DNA from: an uncultured Oligoflexia bacterium
GTDB lineage: Bacteria; Bdellovibrionota; Bacteriovoracia; Bacteriovoracales; Bacteriovoracaceae
Direction: 5' to 3'
Length of the DNA: 64,000 bases
Assembly: GCA_913058265.1 (NCBI GenBank)
Contig: CAJXPQ010000009.1
Span: 1-64,000, forward strand
In this document: piece by piece, positions 28,399 to 37,208 of the stretch
Position numbering within the stretch: the first letter of the stretch is position 1
Layout of the letters: every line of letters starts with the position of its first letter
Notes under the pieces: generated by a model
Databases searched by the model: none
The model's input: the letters and a program-made list of their open reading frames with translations, nothing else
Told to the model about the DNA's origin: nothing
Made by a program: the position numbers and the translations under genes

Positions 28399-29076
28399 AT
28401 GAACTTTAGAGATACTTCAAGCGTTAAGGATATCACCTCGCTAATCAAAAATACCGCTCCAGACAACTCTGTGATTTGGCAGACTATTAATGGCAATAGG
28501 GTTGTTTACTCTGTTGATGAAATTCTATTCAATGAAACTCTAAAAACCTTAAAAATTATTATAAAGGATTTTGAACACAATCTCCTCGTGGATGAGACAA
28601 TTTATATTAAGCTTTCTTATAGAGAAACCTTATTTAAGGCGAGAGTCATTAATCTTTCTGGTAATGTCCTTTCATTGTACCTTCCTACAGAAGTTAAGAC
28701 TCATGAGCTGAGAGCGTCTGAAAGGTTTAAGTTTAAGCCTAAGGATGGGAAGTTCTTAACGTTTAATATCTCAAATAAAAGCACTACCATAGTTCAAAAA
28801 ATGAAAGTCAAAGTTGTCGATATATCTGAGCAAGGTCTTTGTGTTTTGTTAAGTAATGAGAATAGGAACTTTATAAAAAATGCCTCAAAGGTAGAGCTTT
28901 CTTATTTAGGTCATATTGAGCTTATGTTCCCCTTAAGGGCCGACATTAAATATACACAACACCTTAAATATAGAGATGCTGGTAAGGTTGTTTACGCAAA
29001 TAGAGCAGGGCTTATGCTTGAAAGTAAAATAAGTTTCGGTGATCTTCTCTTTTATACAAGTAAGGCTACATCTTAG
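28399..29076 (+). CDS. PilZ-domain cyclic-di-GMP receptor-like protein
   Basis: 225 residues. The N-terminal half is a YcgR-like beta domain. A PilZ domain follows, with both c-di-GMP signature elements: R105-x3-R109 (RASER) and D141-x-S143-x2-G146 (DISEQG). It has no signal peptide and is cytoplasmic. It should respond to cyclic-di-GMP, but its output partner is unknown. A TATAAT at 28387-28392 ends seven bases before the ATG, and no Shine-Dalgarno is seen, so the mRNA may be leaderless. It overlaps the convergent argS by 11 bases. Confidence 0.75.
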   Translation: MNFRDTSSVKDITSLIKNTAPDNSVIWQTINGNRVVYSVDEILFNETLKTLKIIIKDFEHNLLVDETIYIKLSYRETLFKARVINLSGNVLSLYLPTEVKTHELRASERFKFKPKDGKFLTFNISNKSTTIVQKMKVKVVDISEQGLCVLLSNENRNFIKNASKVELSYLGHIELMFPLRADIKYTQHLKYRDAGKVVYANRAGLMLESKISFGDLLFYTSKATS

Positions 29077-30820
29077 CCGGAGCTTCAATTCCCAGTAATG
29101 CTAAGCCTTCTTTAATAGTAATCATAACCGCATTACATAGAGTTGCTCTTGCGGCCTTAAGCTCTTCTGACTCTGCATTTTGCACAGAGCACTCAGCATA
29201 GAATGAGTTAAATGCTTTGGCTAAATCGTAAAGATACCCACATAAAGCATGACTCTTATAGCCTTTAAGTGCGCTTTCTATAGTTGTATTGAAGTTCGCT
29301 AGTTGGAGGATAACTTCCTTTTCATTAGCATGAGTAAGTAAGGAGTAGTCACATTCGCCGCTGATATCTAATTTTGCTAGTAGGGAGTTAATTCTTGCAT
29401 GGACGTATTGAATATAAGGGCCTGATTCACCATCAAGCTTTAACCATTCAGACATATCAAAAACGATTTTTTTGTTAGAATCTACTCGTGTCATACCATA
29501 TTTTATGGCACCAGCTGCAACAATATTAGCTGTGTGATCTGTCTCGTTTTGAGTCCAAGTATCTTTATATTTGCTGAGATAATCATTTTTAATTTTATCG
29601 TTCATTTGATCAATTAGTGCTTGGATCGCTACGACGTTACCTTTTCGTGAGCTCATGGCCCCGTCTGTAAGCTCAACCATTTCATACTGCAAGTGAAAGC
29701 AGTCTTTAGCATGTTCAAAACCCATTTTTTCTAAGGTTTTAAATACCTGTTTGAAGTGTCTTGATTGTCTATTATCTACAACATAAATACTTTTCTCTAC
29801 TTTCTGATCTATAAATTTTCTTCTAGCTAACTCTAAGTCCTTTGTTGCGTATAGCCCGGTTCCATCTGACTTTAATAAGAGACAGAAGCCTAATTTGTCG
29901 TCGCTTAAATCTATTCCTACAGCGCCATCATCTTTAATGAATAGTCCTTTTTCTAGATATTCTTCAACGAGTGATACTGAGCTTGCGTCTACGTCACTTT
30001 CCCAATACCAAGAGTCAAATTCCACATTTGCCCATGTATAGACTTCTTGCATGAGTTCAATTGACCACTCTCGCGTTTCACTCCACAGGTCATAGTATTC
30101 TCCGCTACCTGAATGCAGTTGTTGTAGTATCTGTGTTAGCTCTTTTCTGTTTGTATCTTCTTCAGGTGTACCTTTTTGATCTTCAAGTAGGGTACTGCCT
30201 TTTGTATAGAGTGATCCAAGCCATGCTCCTTTACGAGTACTGGGAGGAGTCTCTTTATTATGTTTCTTATAGTACCAGAGACATTTTGCAACGTGTGTTC
30301 CTACGTCTCCAGGGAATGTCGTTGAAAGCGTCTCAACGCCAGCATACCTATGAAGTTTAATCAGAGAATCTCCAAGGCAGAGATTTCTCATATGACCTAC
30401 ATGCATCTCCTTATGAGTGTTGGGTTGCGAGTACTCGATTATTGTTTTAGGAGAGTTACTTACAAGGTTCTGCTTAAAGGTCTCTCCGGTAATAATGCCT
30501 TCAAGAATTAATTTATTGGATTCATCAGAGTTTAGAAAAAAGTTTAAATATGGCCCAAATACTTGTGCTTTTTCTACTAGTGAGTTTTCTTCTAAGCTTT
30601 CAAGCAATTTGTTTGCTATTTGTGGCGGAGCCGATTTAAGTTCTTTTGCTAGTGGAAAACAAGCAAATGCGACATCACCCATACCTTTTTTTGGTGGTCT
30701 TGATAGCAACTTATAAGCTGCTATAGAGTCCATGCTTGATTCTGGGCTTAATTGCCGAACTGCTTGAGCGATTAAGTCGGCGATGCTTTTGTATATCTTG
30801 TTATGTTGACTAAATTCCAT
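29066..30820 (-). CDS. argS: Arginyl-tRNA synthetase
   Basis: About 584 residues from the chosen ATG, which follows GGA with spacing eight and gives the usual N terminus (MEFSQHNKIYKSI). The frame is open to 30934, but that extension is hydrophobic junk overlapping the neighbouring gene. The class I HIGH motif appears as HVGHMRN. MSSRKGN takes the place of KMSKS, as is common in ArgS. It charges tRNA-Arg with arginine. Confidence 0.96.
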   Translation of the reverse strand: MEFSQHNKIYKSIADLIAQAVRQLSPESSMDSIAAYKLLSRPPKKGMGDVAFACFPLAKELKSAPPQIANKLLESLEENSLVEKAQVFGPYLNFFLNSDESNKLILEGIITGETFKQNLVSNSPKTIIEYSQPNTHKEMHVGHMRNLCLGDSLIKLHRYAGVETLSTTFPGDVGTHVAKCLWYYKKHNKETPPSTRKGAWLGSLYTKGSTLLEDQKGTPEEDTNRKELTQILQQLHSGSGEYYDLWSETREWSIELMQEVYTWANVEFDSWYWESDVDASSVSLVEEYLEKGLFIKDDGAVGIDLSDDKLGFCLLLKSDGTGLYATKDLELARRKFIDQKVEKSIYVVDNRQSRHFKQVFKTLEKMGFEHAKDCFHLQYEMVELTDGAMSSRKGNVVAIQALIDQMNDKIKNDYLSKYKDTWTQNETDHTANIVAAGAIKYGMTRVDSNKKIVFDMSEWLKLDGESGPYIQYVHARINSLLAKLDISGECDYSLLTHANEKEVILQLANFNTTIESALKGYKSHALCGYLYDLAKAFNSFYAECSVQNAESEELKAARATLCNAVMITIKEGLALLGIEAPAKM

Positions 30821-30869
30821 TTTTTTTCCATTTAAGCTTAGAGAGTGAAAATTCGATAAGTAGGTTATC

Positions 30870-31253
30870 ATGAGAATATATATGAGTAAATTATTACTCT
30901 TTAGCATATTTACTCTTACTTCAAGCATTGGCAATGGCCAGGAAGCAGATGCTAATCAAGATATTCTCTTACAAGATCCTAATCTATCATTAAAATATCA
31001 AAGAGGCCCTTACCTTGTTTATGATTGCTTCTCTAAACATTGGGTTTGTACCGCCGAGCCGGAATGGAATCAGTGCAAGCAGATTAGAGAGTACGCAATT
31101 GGTGAGAGAGATAGAGTTATGCCCTGCTCAACTGTAAAAAAGTTTGGCGATGATCAAGCTTGTATTAAATATCAGCGAATATTAGTAAATGAATCTATGC
31201 AAAATAGATTTTGTCTTCATCCTGAAATTAGAGAAGTTGAAAAAATTTATTAG
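30870..31253 (+). CDS. Small secreted protein, unknown
   Basis: 127 residues with a signal peptide (hydrophobic 5-18) and a mature part with about six cysteines (VYDCFSKHWVCTAEPEWNQC and further), probably disulfide-bonded in the periplasm or outside. No known family recognised. The start at 30870 has AGG upstream; an internal ATG at 30882 is the alternative. It overlaps the convergent GNAT gene by four bases. Confidence 0.65.
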   Translation: MRIYMSKLLLFSIFTLTSSIGNGQEADANQDILLQDPNLSLKYQRGPYLVYDCFSKHWVCTAEPEWNQCKQIREYAIGERDRVMPCSTVKKFGDDQACIKYQRILVNESMQNRFCLHPEIREVEKIY

Positions 31254-31684
31254 ATACTTTTACACATCAAATAATGGGGACCAACATTCTCAACATGAAA
31301 TTCATCAGATATAATTTCAAAGCCAACTTTTTTATAAAAATCAACTGCTGAAACTCTAGCATTACACCAAAGCATTTTAACATGATTTCGTTGGACAATA
31401 GGGAATGCAGTTCGTAAAAGCGCCGAGCTTAATCCTTTGCCTTGAGAGGCAAGTTTAGTTGCCATTCCTCTTAATTGATATTGGTATTCATCCTCAATAC
31501 TTTTATTTCGTTTAAGATAAAAAGAGGCGACAGAAGTGAGCTTATCATCTTGGAATGCACCGAGGTGAAAAGTATTGTCATCAAAGTCGCCATCAAAGTG
31601 GCAGCTCTCAATAGGGAGTCCTTGGCGCAGAACTTCACTGCGTAATTGGTATGTATCTTTTGCTTCAATTTGTTTCACTTCCAT
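31250..31684 (-). CDS. GNAT-family N-acetyltransferase
   Basis: 144 residues with the GNAT acetyl-CoA loop in LRGMATKLASQGKGLSSALL (Q-x-x-G-x-G/A type) and the late strand FYKKVGFEI. The acceptor is unknown. It appears to be a single-gene unit. Confidence 0.82.
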   Translation of the reverse strand: MEVKQIEAKDTYQLRSEVLRQGLPIESCHFDGDFDDNTFHLGAFQDDKLTSVASFYLKRNKSIEDEYQYQLRGMATKLASQGKGLSSALLRTAFPIVQRNHVKMLWCNARVSAVDFYKKVGFEIISDEFHVENVGPHYLMCKSI

Positions 31685-31743
31685 AGATTAGTGAATATAC
31701 AGTGAATTATAGAAAATAAAAGAAGTGCTGCATTAACAAAGAC

Positions 31744-32340
31744 TTATGATTTTCTCATAAGCATTTGGCCACCAATCTTTGAGAGAGTTTCAGCAAAGAT
31801 TTCAATAATAAAGTCGGGTATTTTAGTTTTTTTACCTTTCCAGTGAGAAGTCGCATAAAAGTGACATTGATTATTAAACTCCTTAATTTCAAAGTAACCG
31901 GCGAGACCAGTAAACATCCCAGTAGGGAAGCTAAAGTTATAACGCCCTTGCTTTTTTGGTCTATCGACAATGATATGTATGATCATGGGAGTTGGAAGCA
32001 CTGGGTGATCTGCTTTTAAGGTGAATAGCTTACTTTTTTGATTATAATCCGATCTTTTTATGAAGCTGATCCACTCTTTATAATTCTCAAGCATCGATAT
32101 GACTCTAAGAGCTTTTCTGCATTTGCGCTTATGTAACGCCATCACTTTCATGTCAAATGTTTGTATGTTTTTTTTCTGGCCGTTCACATTTGCATCAGCA
32201 AGGATTTCGAAATTATTAAGGTATTTTTGTTGAGTTTTTGAGATCGACCACCTGTCTGAAATAAATTTATCTCGTTCATTAGCAATTGCGTTAATTGAAA
32301 CAAAAACAATTAAAATTAAAGTAGTTAAGGCGATTTTCAT
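31744..32340 (-). CDS. Periplasmic START/SRPBCC-like protein
   Basis: About 198 residues from the ATG at 32340; five extra residues are possible from 32355. The signal peptide is MKIALTTLILIVFVSINAIA. The mature sequence has the feel of a START/polyketide-cyclase fold: a strand with MENYKEWISFIKR-type helix entry, then SFPTGMFTGLAGYFEI, and a long C-terminal helix. This would bind a hydrophobic ligand. The fold assignment is by pattern only. Confidence 0.5.
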   Translation of the reverse strand: MKIALTTLILIVFVSINAIANERDKFISDRWSISKTQQKYLNNFEILADANVNGQKKNIQTFDMKVMALHKRKCRKALRVISMLENYKEWISFIKRSDYNQKSKLFTLKADHPVLPTPMIIHIIVDRPKKQGRYNFSFPTGMFTGLAGYFEIKEFNNQCHFYATSHWKGKKTKIPDFIIEIFAETLSKIGGQMLMRKS

Positions 32341-32467
32341 AATAATTATTATCACTAATAATATCCTTTAACGCAATTAGACTTTTCACAATGCTTCACA
32401 CAATTTAAGCTAAATCACTGAAAACATTAAAGTATGGAAATTGTGAACAAGATAAGGATGCTTGAAC

Positions 32468-34582
32468 ATGGCCGTTAAAGAGGTAAAGCGTAAAAAGACA
32501 CGAGTTAAAGAGGCCGAAATTGAGGCTAAAGACCAAAGGTGGCATTGTCGAAATAGAGTGACGCTTGTTTTTGGATCAAATGACGTTGAAGAACTTGATA
32601 CTTACACTTACACAGAGAATTCACTTGAATTTAAGACAGTGCAGTTTCATCAAGCTAAGTCTAAGGCGATCGAAGAAATCCTAGATAATTGTATTGATGA
32701 GTTTTATCGAGGGCATGTAACTGAGGTTACGACGAGACTCTCTGACGATGGAACTACTGTTACTATTGAAGACAACGGTATTGGATTTCCGCTTAATAAA
32801 GTCCCTATGGTTTATTCTGAATTTAGAACAGGATCAAAATTTAAGGATTTAGAAGTTGATTCTAAGGGCTATTTACATAGAACTTTAGGTCAAAATGGTC
32901 TAGGTGCTGCCGCTACTTGTCTTACATCTGATATATTTAACGTCACGGTTAGACATTATAACTCTAAGAAAGAGCAAACCACCCAATTTATTGATGGTGC
33001 AAATAAAGTTAAAAAATCTAAACCTAAACCTTTTAAAGGTGCATCGGGTGTTAAGATTGAAATTAAACTAGCGAAAGAAGTTTATAAAAATATTAAAATT
33101 GATAAAGAATTACTTGAAAAGCGAATTATCGATCTTGCTTATAATAACCCTGGTCTTAAGTTTGTTTTTAATGGAACAACTTATCACTACACGAAAGGTT
33201 TGTATGAGCTTGCGCAAAGGGTTAGCCCTGACCACGCACAACTTCTAGGTGATGATAAATTTACTTTTGAAGGTGTCAATCTTAAGAAGAAAAAATACAA
33301 AGCTCTTATTGATATCAATGTTTCAATTGTTCTTGATAAACAAAGTGAAGAGCGTGAAAAATATATTTCTTTCGTTAACTCTACCCCTACATTTGACGGT
33401 GGATTTCATCACGACAGAATCAAGCGACTATTCATCAATATTTTAAAAGATAAACTTGAGCGAGAGGCTAAGAAGGCCAAGGTTGCAGTCGTAGATAATG
33501 ATATTTTGGGTGGAATGACATTTGTTATTGGTGTAATTATGCCAAACCCTAGGTTTGAATCACAGACTAAAAGAAAGCTGGTTAAAGATGGTGAGCTAGA
33601 TAAAGTTATAGAGTCATTTATGGATAAGTATATGACCAAATTTATTCGAAATAATAAAGAATATCTTGAACATGTTATCGAAAGAGCTAAGTCGAGAGTA
33701 AAGTTTGCTGAACTTAAAGACGCCTCTAAGATGGGTAAAAAGCAAAAGAAACAAAGAGTTGAAAAGCTACTTGATGCCAACGAAAGAAAAGATAGAACCC
33801 AGTGTACTTTATTTATTTGTGAAGGGGACTCGGCAATTGGCGGTCTAAGATCTGCTCGTAACAAACTTTATCAAGGCGGGATTGCACTTAAAGGGAAACC
33901 AATGAATGTAACTCAAGCAACGATTAAAGATGTTTTAAATAATCAAGAATTTTCAGATATTATGGCCTCAATTGGTCTTATCATTGGTCAGCCTGCTGAA
34001 ATTGATAGTTTACGCTATTCAAAAATTGTTTTTCTTGCGGATTCGGATGTAGATGGTGGGCATATTAATACTTTGCTTACAAATTTCTTTTTCACTTATT
34101 GGCCTGAGCTCTTTACGAATGGGTCAATCCAGATTGCTAAAGCACCACTTTTTGAAATTATCACCGATAAAGATCCGATTTATGCAGAAAGCGAAGACGA
34201 ATTGGAGAGTATCAAAAAGAAGCAAACTGTTAAGATTAAAGAAATTCAAAGAAACAAAGGTCTCGGTGAAATGAGCCCTGAAGCATTTAAGTATGTGCTT
34301 AGCCGAGAAGAGTATACAAAGATTACTATTGATCATTTAGATGAAGCCAAACATATGCTTCATACATGTTTCGGTAAAGATACTCAGCTTAGGAAAGATT
34401 TATTACTTGATTCTGAGACCTCTGTCTCTTCAACTAAGAAATCAAAGTCTAGGCCAGTGAAGAAGGTTGCAAAGAAGAAAGTTGCAAAGAAAGTTGCAAA
34501 GAAAGTTGCCAAGAAAGCTCCTAAGAAAGTTGCAAAAAAGAAAGTTGCAAAAAAAACTAAAAAGAAAACAGCGAGAAAATAG
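32468..34582 (+). CDS. parE: Type IIA topoisomerase B subunit (ParE/GyrB-like) with lysine-rich tail
   Basis: About 704 residues from ATG 32468 (AAGGA nine bases upstream; a TTG at 32462 is too close). The GHKL ATPase motifs are EEILDNCIDEFYRG, EDNGIGFP and GQNGLGAAAT. The TOPRIM domain has CEGDSAIGGLRSARN and ADSDVDGGH. It hydrolyses ATP and drives DNA passage with the A subunit encoded immediately downstream. After about residue 655 comes a tail of roughly 45 residues made of KKVAKK-type repeats, like histone H1 or Hc1 tails and unusual for this family. Confidence 0.92.
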   Translation: MAVKEVKRKKTRVKEAEIEAKDQRWHCRNRVTLVFGSNDVEELDTYTYTENSLEFKTVQFHQAKSKAIEEILDNCIDEFYRGHVTEVTTRLSDDGTTVTIEDNGIGFPLNKVPMVYSEFRTGSKFKDLEVDSKGYLHRTLGQNGLGAAATCLTSDIFNVTVRHYNSKKEQTTQFIDGANKVKKSKPKPFKGASGVKIEIKLAKEVYKNIKIDKELLEKRIIDLAYNNPGLKFVFNGTTYHYTKGLYELAQRVSPDHAQLLGDDKFTFEGVNLKKKKYKALIDINVSIVLDKQSEEREKYISFVNSTPTFDGGFHHDRIKRLFINILKDKLEREAKKAKVAVVDNDILGGMTFVIGVIMPNPRFESQTKRKLVKDGELDKVIESFMDKYMTKFIRNNKEYLEHVIERAKSRVKFAELKDASKMGKKQKKQRVEKLLDANERKDRTQCTLFICEGDSAIGGLRSARNKLYQGGIALKGKPMNVTQATIKDVLNNQEFSDIMASIGLIIGQPAEIDSLRYSKIVFLADSDVDGGHINTLLTNFFFTYWPELFTNGSIQIAKAPLFEIITDKDPIYAESEDELESIKKKQTVKIKEIQRNKGLGEMSPEAFKYVLSREEYTKITIDHLDEAKHMLHTCFGKDTQLRKDLLLDSETSVSSTKKSKSRPVKKVAKKKVAKKVAKKVAKKAPKKVAKKKVAKKTKKKTARK
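34459..34579 (+). repeat. In-frame repeats encoding the lysine-alanine tail
   Basis: Imperfect copies of AAGAAAGTTGCA and AAGAAGAAAGTTGCA encode KKVA and KKKVA units at the 3' end of parE. Near-identical units can expand or shrink by slippage without changing frame. Confidence 0.75.
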
Positions 34583-36016
34583 ATGACTGAAGCGATTTAC
34601 CTACATTCAATGGAAGCCGTGCCTTTAGAGGCGATAGTTAAAGATGAGTATAGAACATATCAGATTTATACGCTTATGGATCGTGCGATTCCCTATTTGG
34701 GAGATGGTTTAAAGCCAAGTCAAAGACGTATTCTTTTTACACTATTTAAAAATCAATCCAAAGGTTTAATGAAAGTTACTGGACTAACTGGTCTCGTACT
34801 TACATTACACCCACACGGCCCTGCATCGGTTGAAAGTTCAATCGTAAATTTGGCACAAGATTATACGTTTTCAAATAACTATCCTCTTATTGATAAGAAG
34901 GGTTATTTTGGTGAGCGAATGGAAACCCAAGCGGCGGCGGGAAGATATATTGAATGTAAATTAGGACTAGTTGCTAAGGCGGTTCTGTTTGATGATATGA
35001 ATCAAGTTGTCATGGTTCCAAATTATGATGAAAAGGTAATGGAGCCAGTAGGATTACTGCCAAAATTACCTATCATGCTTTTAAACGGAGCTGAGGGAAT
35101 TGGTACAGGATTCTCATCTGTTATTCCAAGCTTTAACCACAGAGACATAATTAAATCTATGATCCAATATATTCAAACCGGATCAGCTAGAAAGCTTAAG
35201 CCATGGGTGAGAAGTTATTCTGAGCAAATCGAAGTTGAAAAATCTGGTAAAGTTCATTTTCGTATGGCCTTTAAAGAAATAAATGACAAGATTTATATCG
35301 TTGAATTACCTCGAGGTTATGATGCGAAAAAGACTTATAAGTTTTTGAATAAACATATTGATAATGATTTCATTAAAGATTATATCGATTCTAGTGTTGA
35401 TAATGAAGTTATGATTGAACTTATGTTCAAGCGTGGTCAACAGCCTAAACTTTCAGAAGTTGAAAGAGTTATGGGAACTTCAGCCTCTCTTTCCCCGAAT
35501 TACACACTTATATCTGAACGGGGTGTTAAGATATTTGATAAGCCCGAAGAGATTATTGAGATCTTCTCTGAGCAAAGAATTAAAATTGTTAAAAGAAGAT
35601 ACGAACTTCTCATTATTGATGCTAAAGAGCGTCTGGCCAAGAATAATGAAATCATTCGATTCATTAAAGAGAAGCATTACGCACAGGCCGAAAAGAAAGC
35701 AAACAGAAAAGCTTATGTTGAATATCTATCAAAAAAGAAATTTAAGTACTCTGAGTATTTAGCTGATATGGCCATCTACCGTATGACTAAGGAAGAAGTT
35801 GAAAAACGTAACCTTATGATTAAAGATGATAAAGCTATGATTAAGCAGTGGGAAGTTATCTTTGGTTCTAATGCTCGAATTAAGAAAGAACTCATTAAAG
35901 AGCTTGAAAAAGTTGGAGCAGATTTAGACTCAATCATGAAGGCTAAAGAAGATGCCAAAAAAGCTGTTTATAGAAAAATTTCTAAGACGTCTAAAAAGAA
36001 GAAAACTAAGAAATAA
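34583..36016 (+). CDS. parC: Type IIA topoisomerase A subunit, short form (ParC-like)
   Basis: 477 residues. The breakage-reunion domain has LKPSQRRILFT, LHPHGPASVESSI and the catalytic Arg121-Tyr122 in AAGRYIECKLG. The family's C-terminal beta-pinwheel is absent: typical ParC/GyrA have 740-870 residues. In its place is a helical end and a lysine-rich tail (SKTSKKKKTKK). HPHGP replaces the usual HPHGD. It follows parE with no gap. The pair resembles the short second topoisomerase pair of chlamydiae and T4-type enzymes in architecture. Topoisomerase IV-like decatenation is the likely role. Confidence 0.85.
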   Translation: MTEAIYLHSMEAVPLEAIVKDEYRTYQIYTLMDRAIPYLGDGLKPSQRRILFTLFKNQSKGLMKVTGLTGLVLTLHPHGPASVESSIVNLAQDYTFSNNYPLIDKKGYFGERMETQAAAGRYIECKLGLVAKAVLFDDMNQVVMVPNYDEKVMEPVGLLPKLPIMLLNGAEGIGTGFSSVIPSFNHRDIIKSMIQYIQTGSARKLKPWVRSYSEQIEVEKSGKVHFRMAFKEINDKIYIVELPRGYDAKKTYKFLNKHIDNDFIKDYIDSSVDNEVMIELMFKRGQQPKLSEVERVMGTSASLSPNYTLISERGVKIFDKPEEIIEIFSEQRIKIVKRRYELLIIDAKERLAKNNEIIRFIKEKHYAQAEKKANRKAYVEYLSKKKFKYSEYLADMAIYRMTKEEVEKRNLMIKDDKAMIKQWEVIFGSNARIKKELIKELEKVGADLDSIMKAKEDAKKAVYRKISKTSKKKKTKK

Positions 36017-36734
36017 GATTTTTTATAACCCATTCTGGGTCATCACTCGGTAGGTCATGGCCTGCCGTTTTGTGATAATATATCTCTGCTTGATATTTTT
36101 TTGCTATCCCTTCCGAGCATTTGTAATTCGTGAAATTATCACCCATACCTGTTAATACTGTAAAAGGTGTTTCAATTCTTGCAGGTAATTTAAACTGTGA
36201 GGCCGCTAGCAATTGTTTAAGTAAGATCACTATATTTAAATTCATAGTCTCAGCTATTTTTACATAATCATTTAATACTTGATCTGAAACTTCTAAATGA
36301 TTTGTTGTCACCGCTAGAATTTCTTTTTCTCTAGATTTTAAATCTTTATTTAACAGACTTTTTAAAACAGTCCTAATCGCCCTAGGTTTTATTCTATGGA
36401 ATAGAGGAGAGGTGCTTTTACTTGAAGTATTAATGGTAACAAGCTTTTTAAAGTCGTTCGGATATTTTGAGCACCAGTCTATCGCAATCATTCCCCCAAG
36501 AGATATTGCACATATGGACCAATCTCCAGGATGATTGGCTTTTTCTTTTAGCCACTGTTCTCGCATATGATCAGATAAGCTATTTATTGATATTGCTGAA
36601 TTCGCTTCTCCGTCTAGCCCAGGTGTATCGATACAGAAAACTTTGCCACCATCTAATTGTTGCTCGAGTTGCTCTGGAAACTTATACCAATGTCTTTTAT
36701 CGCGGCCGAGACCTCTTATTAATAACCAGTTCAT
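36006..36734 (-). CDS. Alpha/beta-hydrolase
   Basis: 242 residues. The nucleophile elbow is AISLGG (Ser in A-x-S-x-G-G), and the catalytic histidine lies in KTAGHDLPSDDPEWV. The N terminus (MNWLLIRGLGRDKRHWYKFP) fits a cytoplasmic esterase or BioH-like enzyme. The substrate is unknown. It overlaps the convergent topoisomerase gene by 11 bases. Confidence 0.8.
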   Translation of the reverse strand: MNWLLIRGLGRDKRHWYKFPEQLEQQLDGGKVFCIDTPGLDGEANSAISINSLSDHMREQWLKEKANHPGDWSICAISLGGMIAIDWCSKYPNDFKKLVTINTSSKSTSPLFHRIKPRAIRTVLKSLLNKDLKSREKEILAVTTNHLEVSDQVLNDYVKIAETMNLNIVILLKQLLAASQFKLPARIETPFTVLTGMGDNFTNYKCSEGIAKKYQAEIYYHKTAGHDLPSDDPEWVIKNLIS

Positions 36735-36791
36735 ATTAAGATTATAAAAGAGAAGGCTAAAGTTATCAATATGGTAAACGATAAGAATAGT

Positions 36792-36908
36792 ATGAAATTT
36801 GTAGTCGTACTTATATTGTTAAATTTTGCTTTTATGTTTAGTTTTGGTTCAATTGAGAATACTGACCCTAACTACACAGCTAAATTAAGTCAAAATGTCG
36901 TAAAATAA
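36792..36908 (+). CDS. Small secreted or membrane peptide of 38 residues
   Basis: MKFVVVLILLNFAFMFSFGS is a good signal or anchor segment, followed by a short polar tail ending QNVVK. An in-frame ATG at 36771 would add seven residues. A terminator begins at the stop codon, which supports a real transcription unit. No family recognised. Confidence 0.45.
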   Translation: MKFVVVLILLNFAFMFSFGSIENTDPNYTAKLSQNVVK

Positions 36909-36940
36909 AAAAAAGAGAGACATTGCATCTCTCTTTTTTT
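36908..36940. terminator. Bidirectional terminator
   Basis: The stem AAAAGAGAGA/TCTCTCTTTT has a 7-base loop and is flanked by A and T runs on both sides. It can therefore stop the small plus-strand peptide gene and also the minus-strand gene ending at 36978. Confidence 0.8.
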
Positions 36941-36977
36941 GTATCGTTTTGTTGCCCCTGGATAAAGCTTTTAAACT

Positions 36978-37208
36978 CTATTTCCAGTAATCTTTTCCAA
37001 ATTTCTTCATTTGGATACTATCAACTTTATTAGGATTAGAATGTAGGTTTTCATTTTTAAGGACCCAGTCAACACTACTTGGATCTCTTTCAACATATTG
37101 TTGTGCTTGCTTCATTTGTCTTTCAGGTTCATATTCATAAGAGACATCACCTGTTCTTGCAAAAGCAACTGTTGAGCTAATCATGATTATGCTTACTAAA
37201 TATTTCAT
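36978..37208 (-). CDS. Small secreted protein, unknown
   Basis: 76 residues with a signal peptide (YLVSIIMISSTVAFA) and a charged mature part of about 58 residues. The ATG has GGGAG six bases upstream and lies within the last 32 bases of the metalloprotease gene, so the two form an operon. No family recognised. Confidence 0.65.
   Translation of the reverse strand: MKYLVSIIMISSTVAFARTGDVSYEYEPERQMKQAQQYVERDPSSVDWVLKNENLHSNPNKVDSIQMKKFGKDYWK

Noticed and set aside
30820-30934. Extended N terminus of ArgS
   Set aside because: The extra 38 residues are hydrophobic and unlike ArgS, and they overlap the divergent gene. GGA with an ATG at 30820 gives the normal N terminus.
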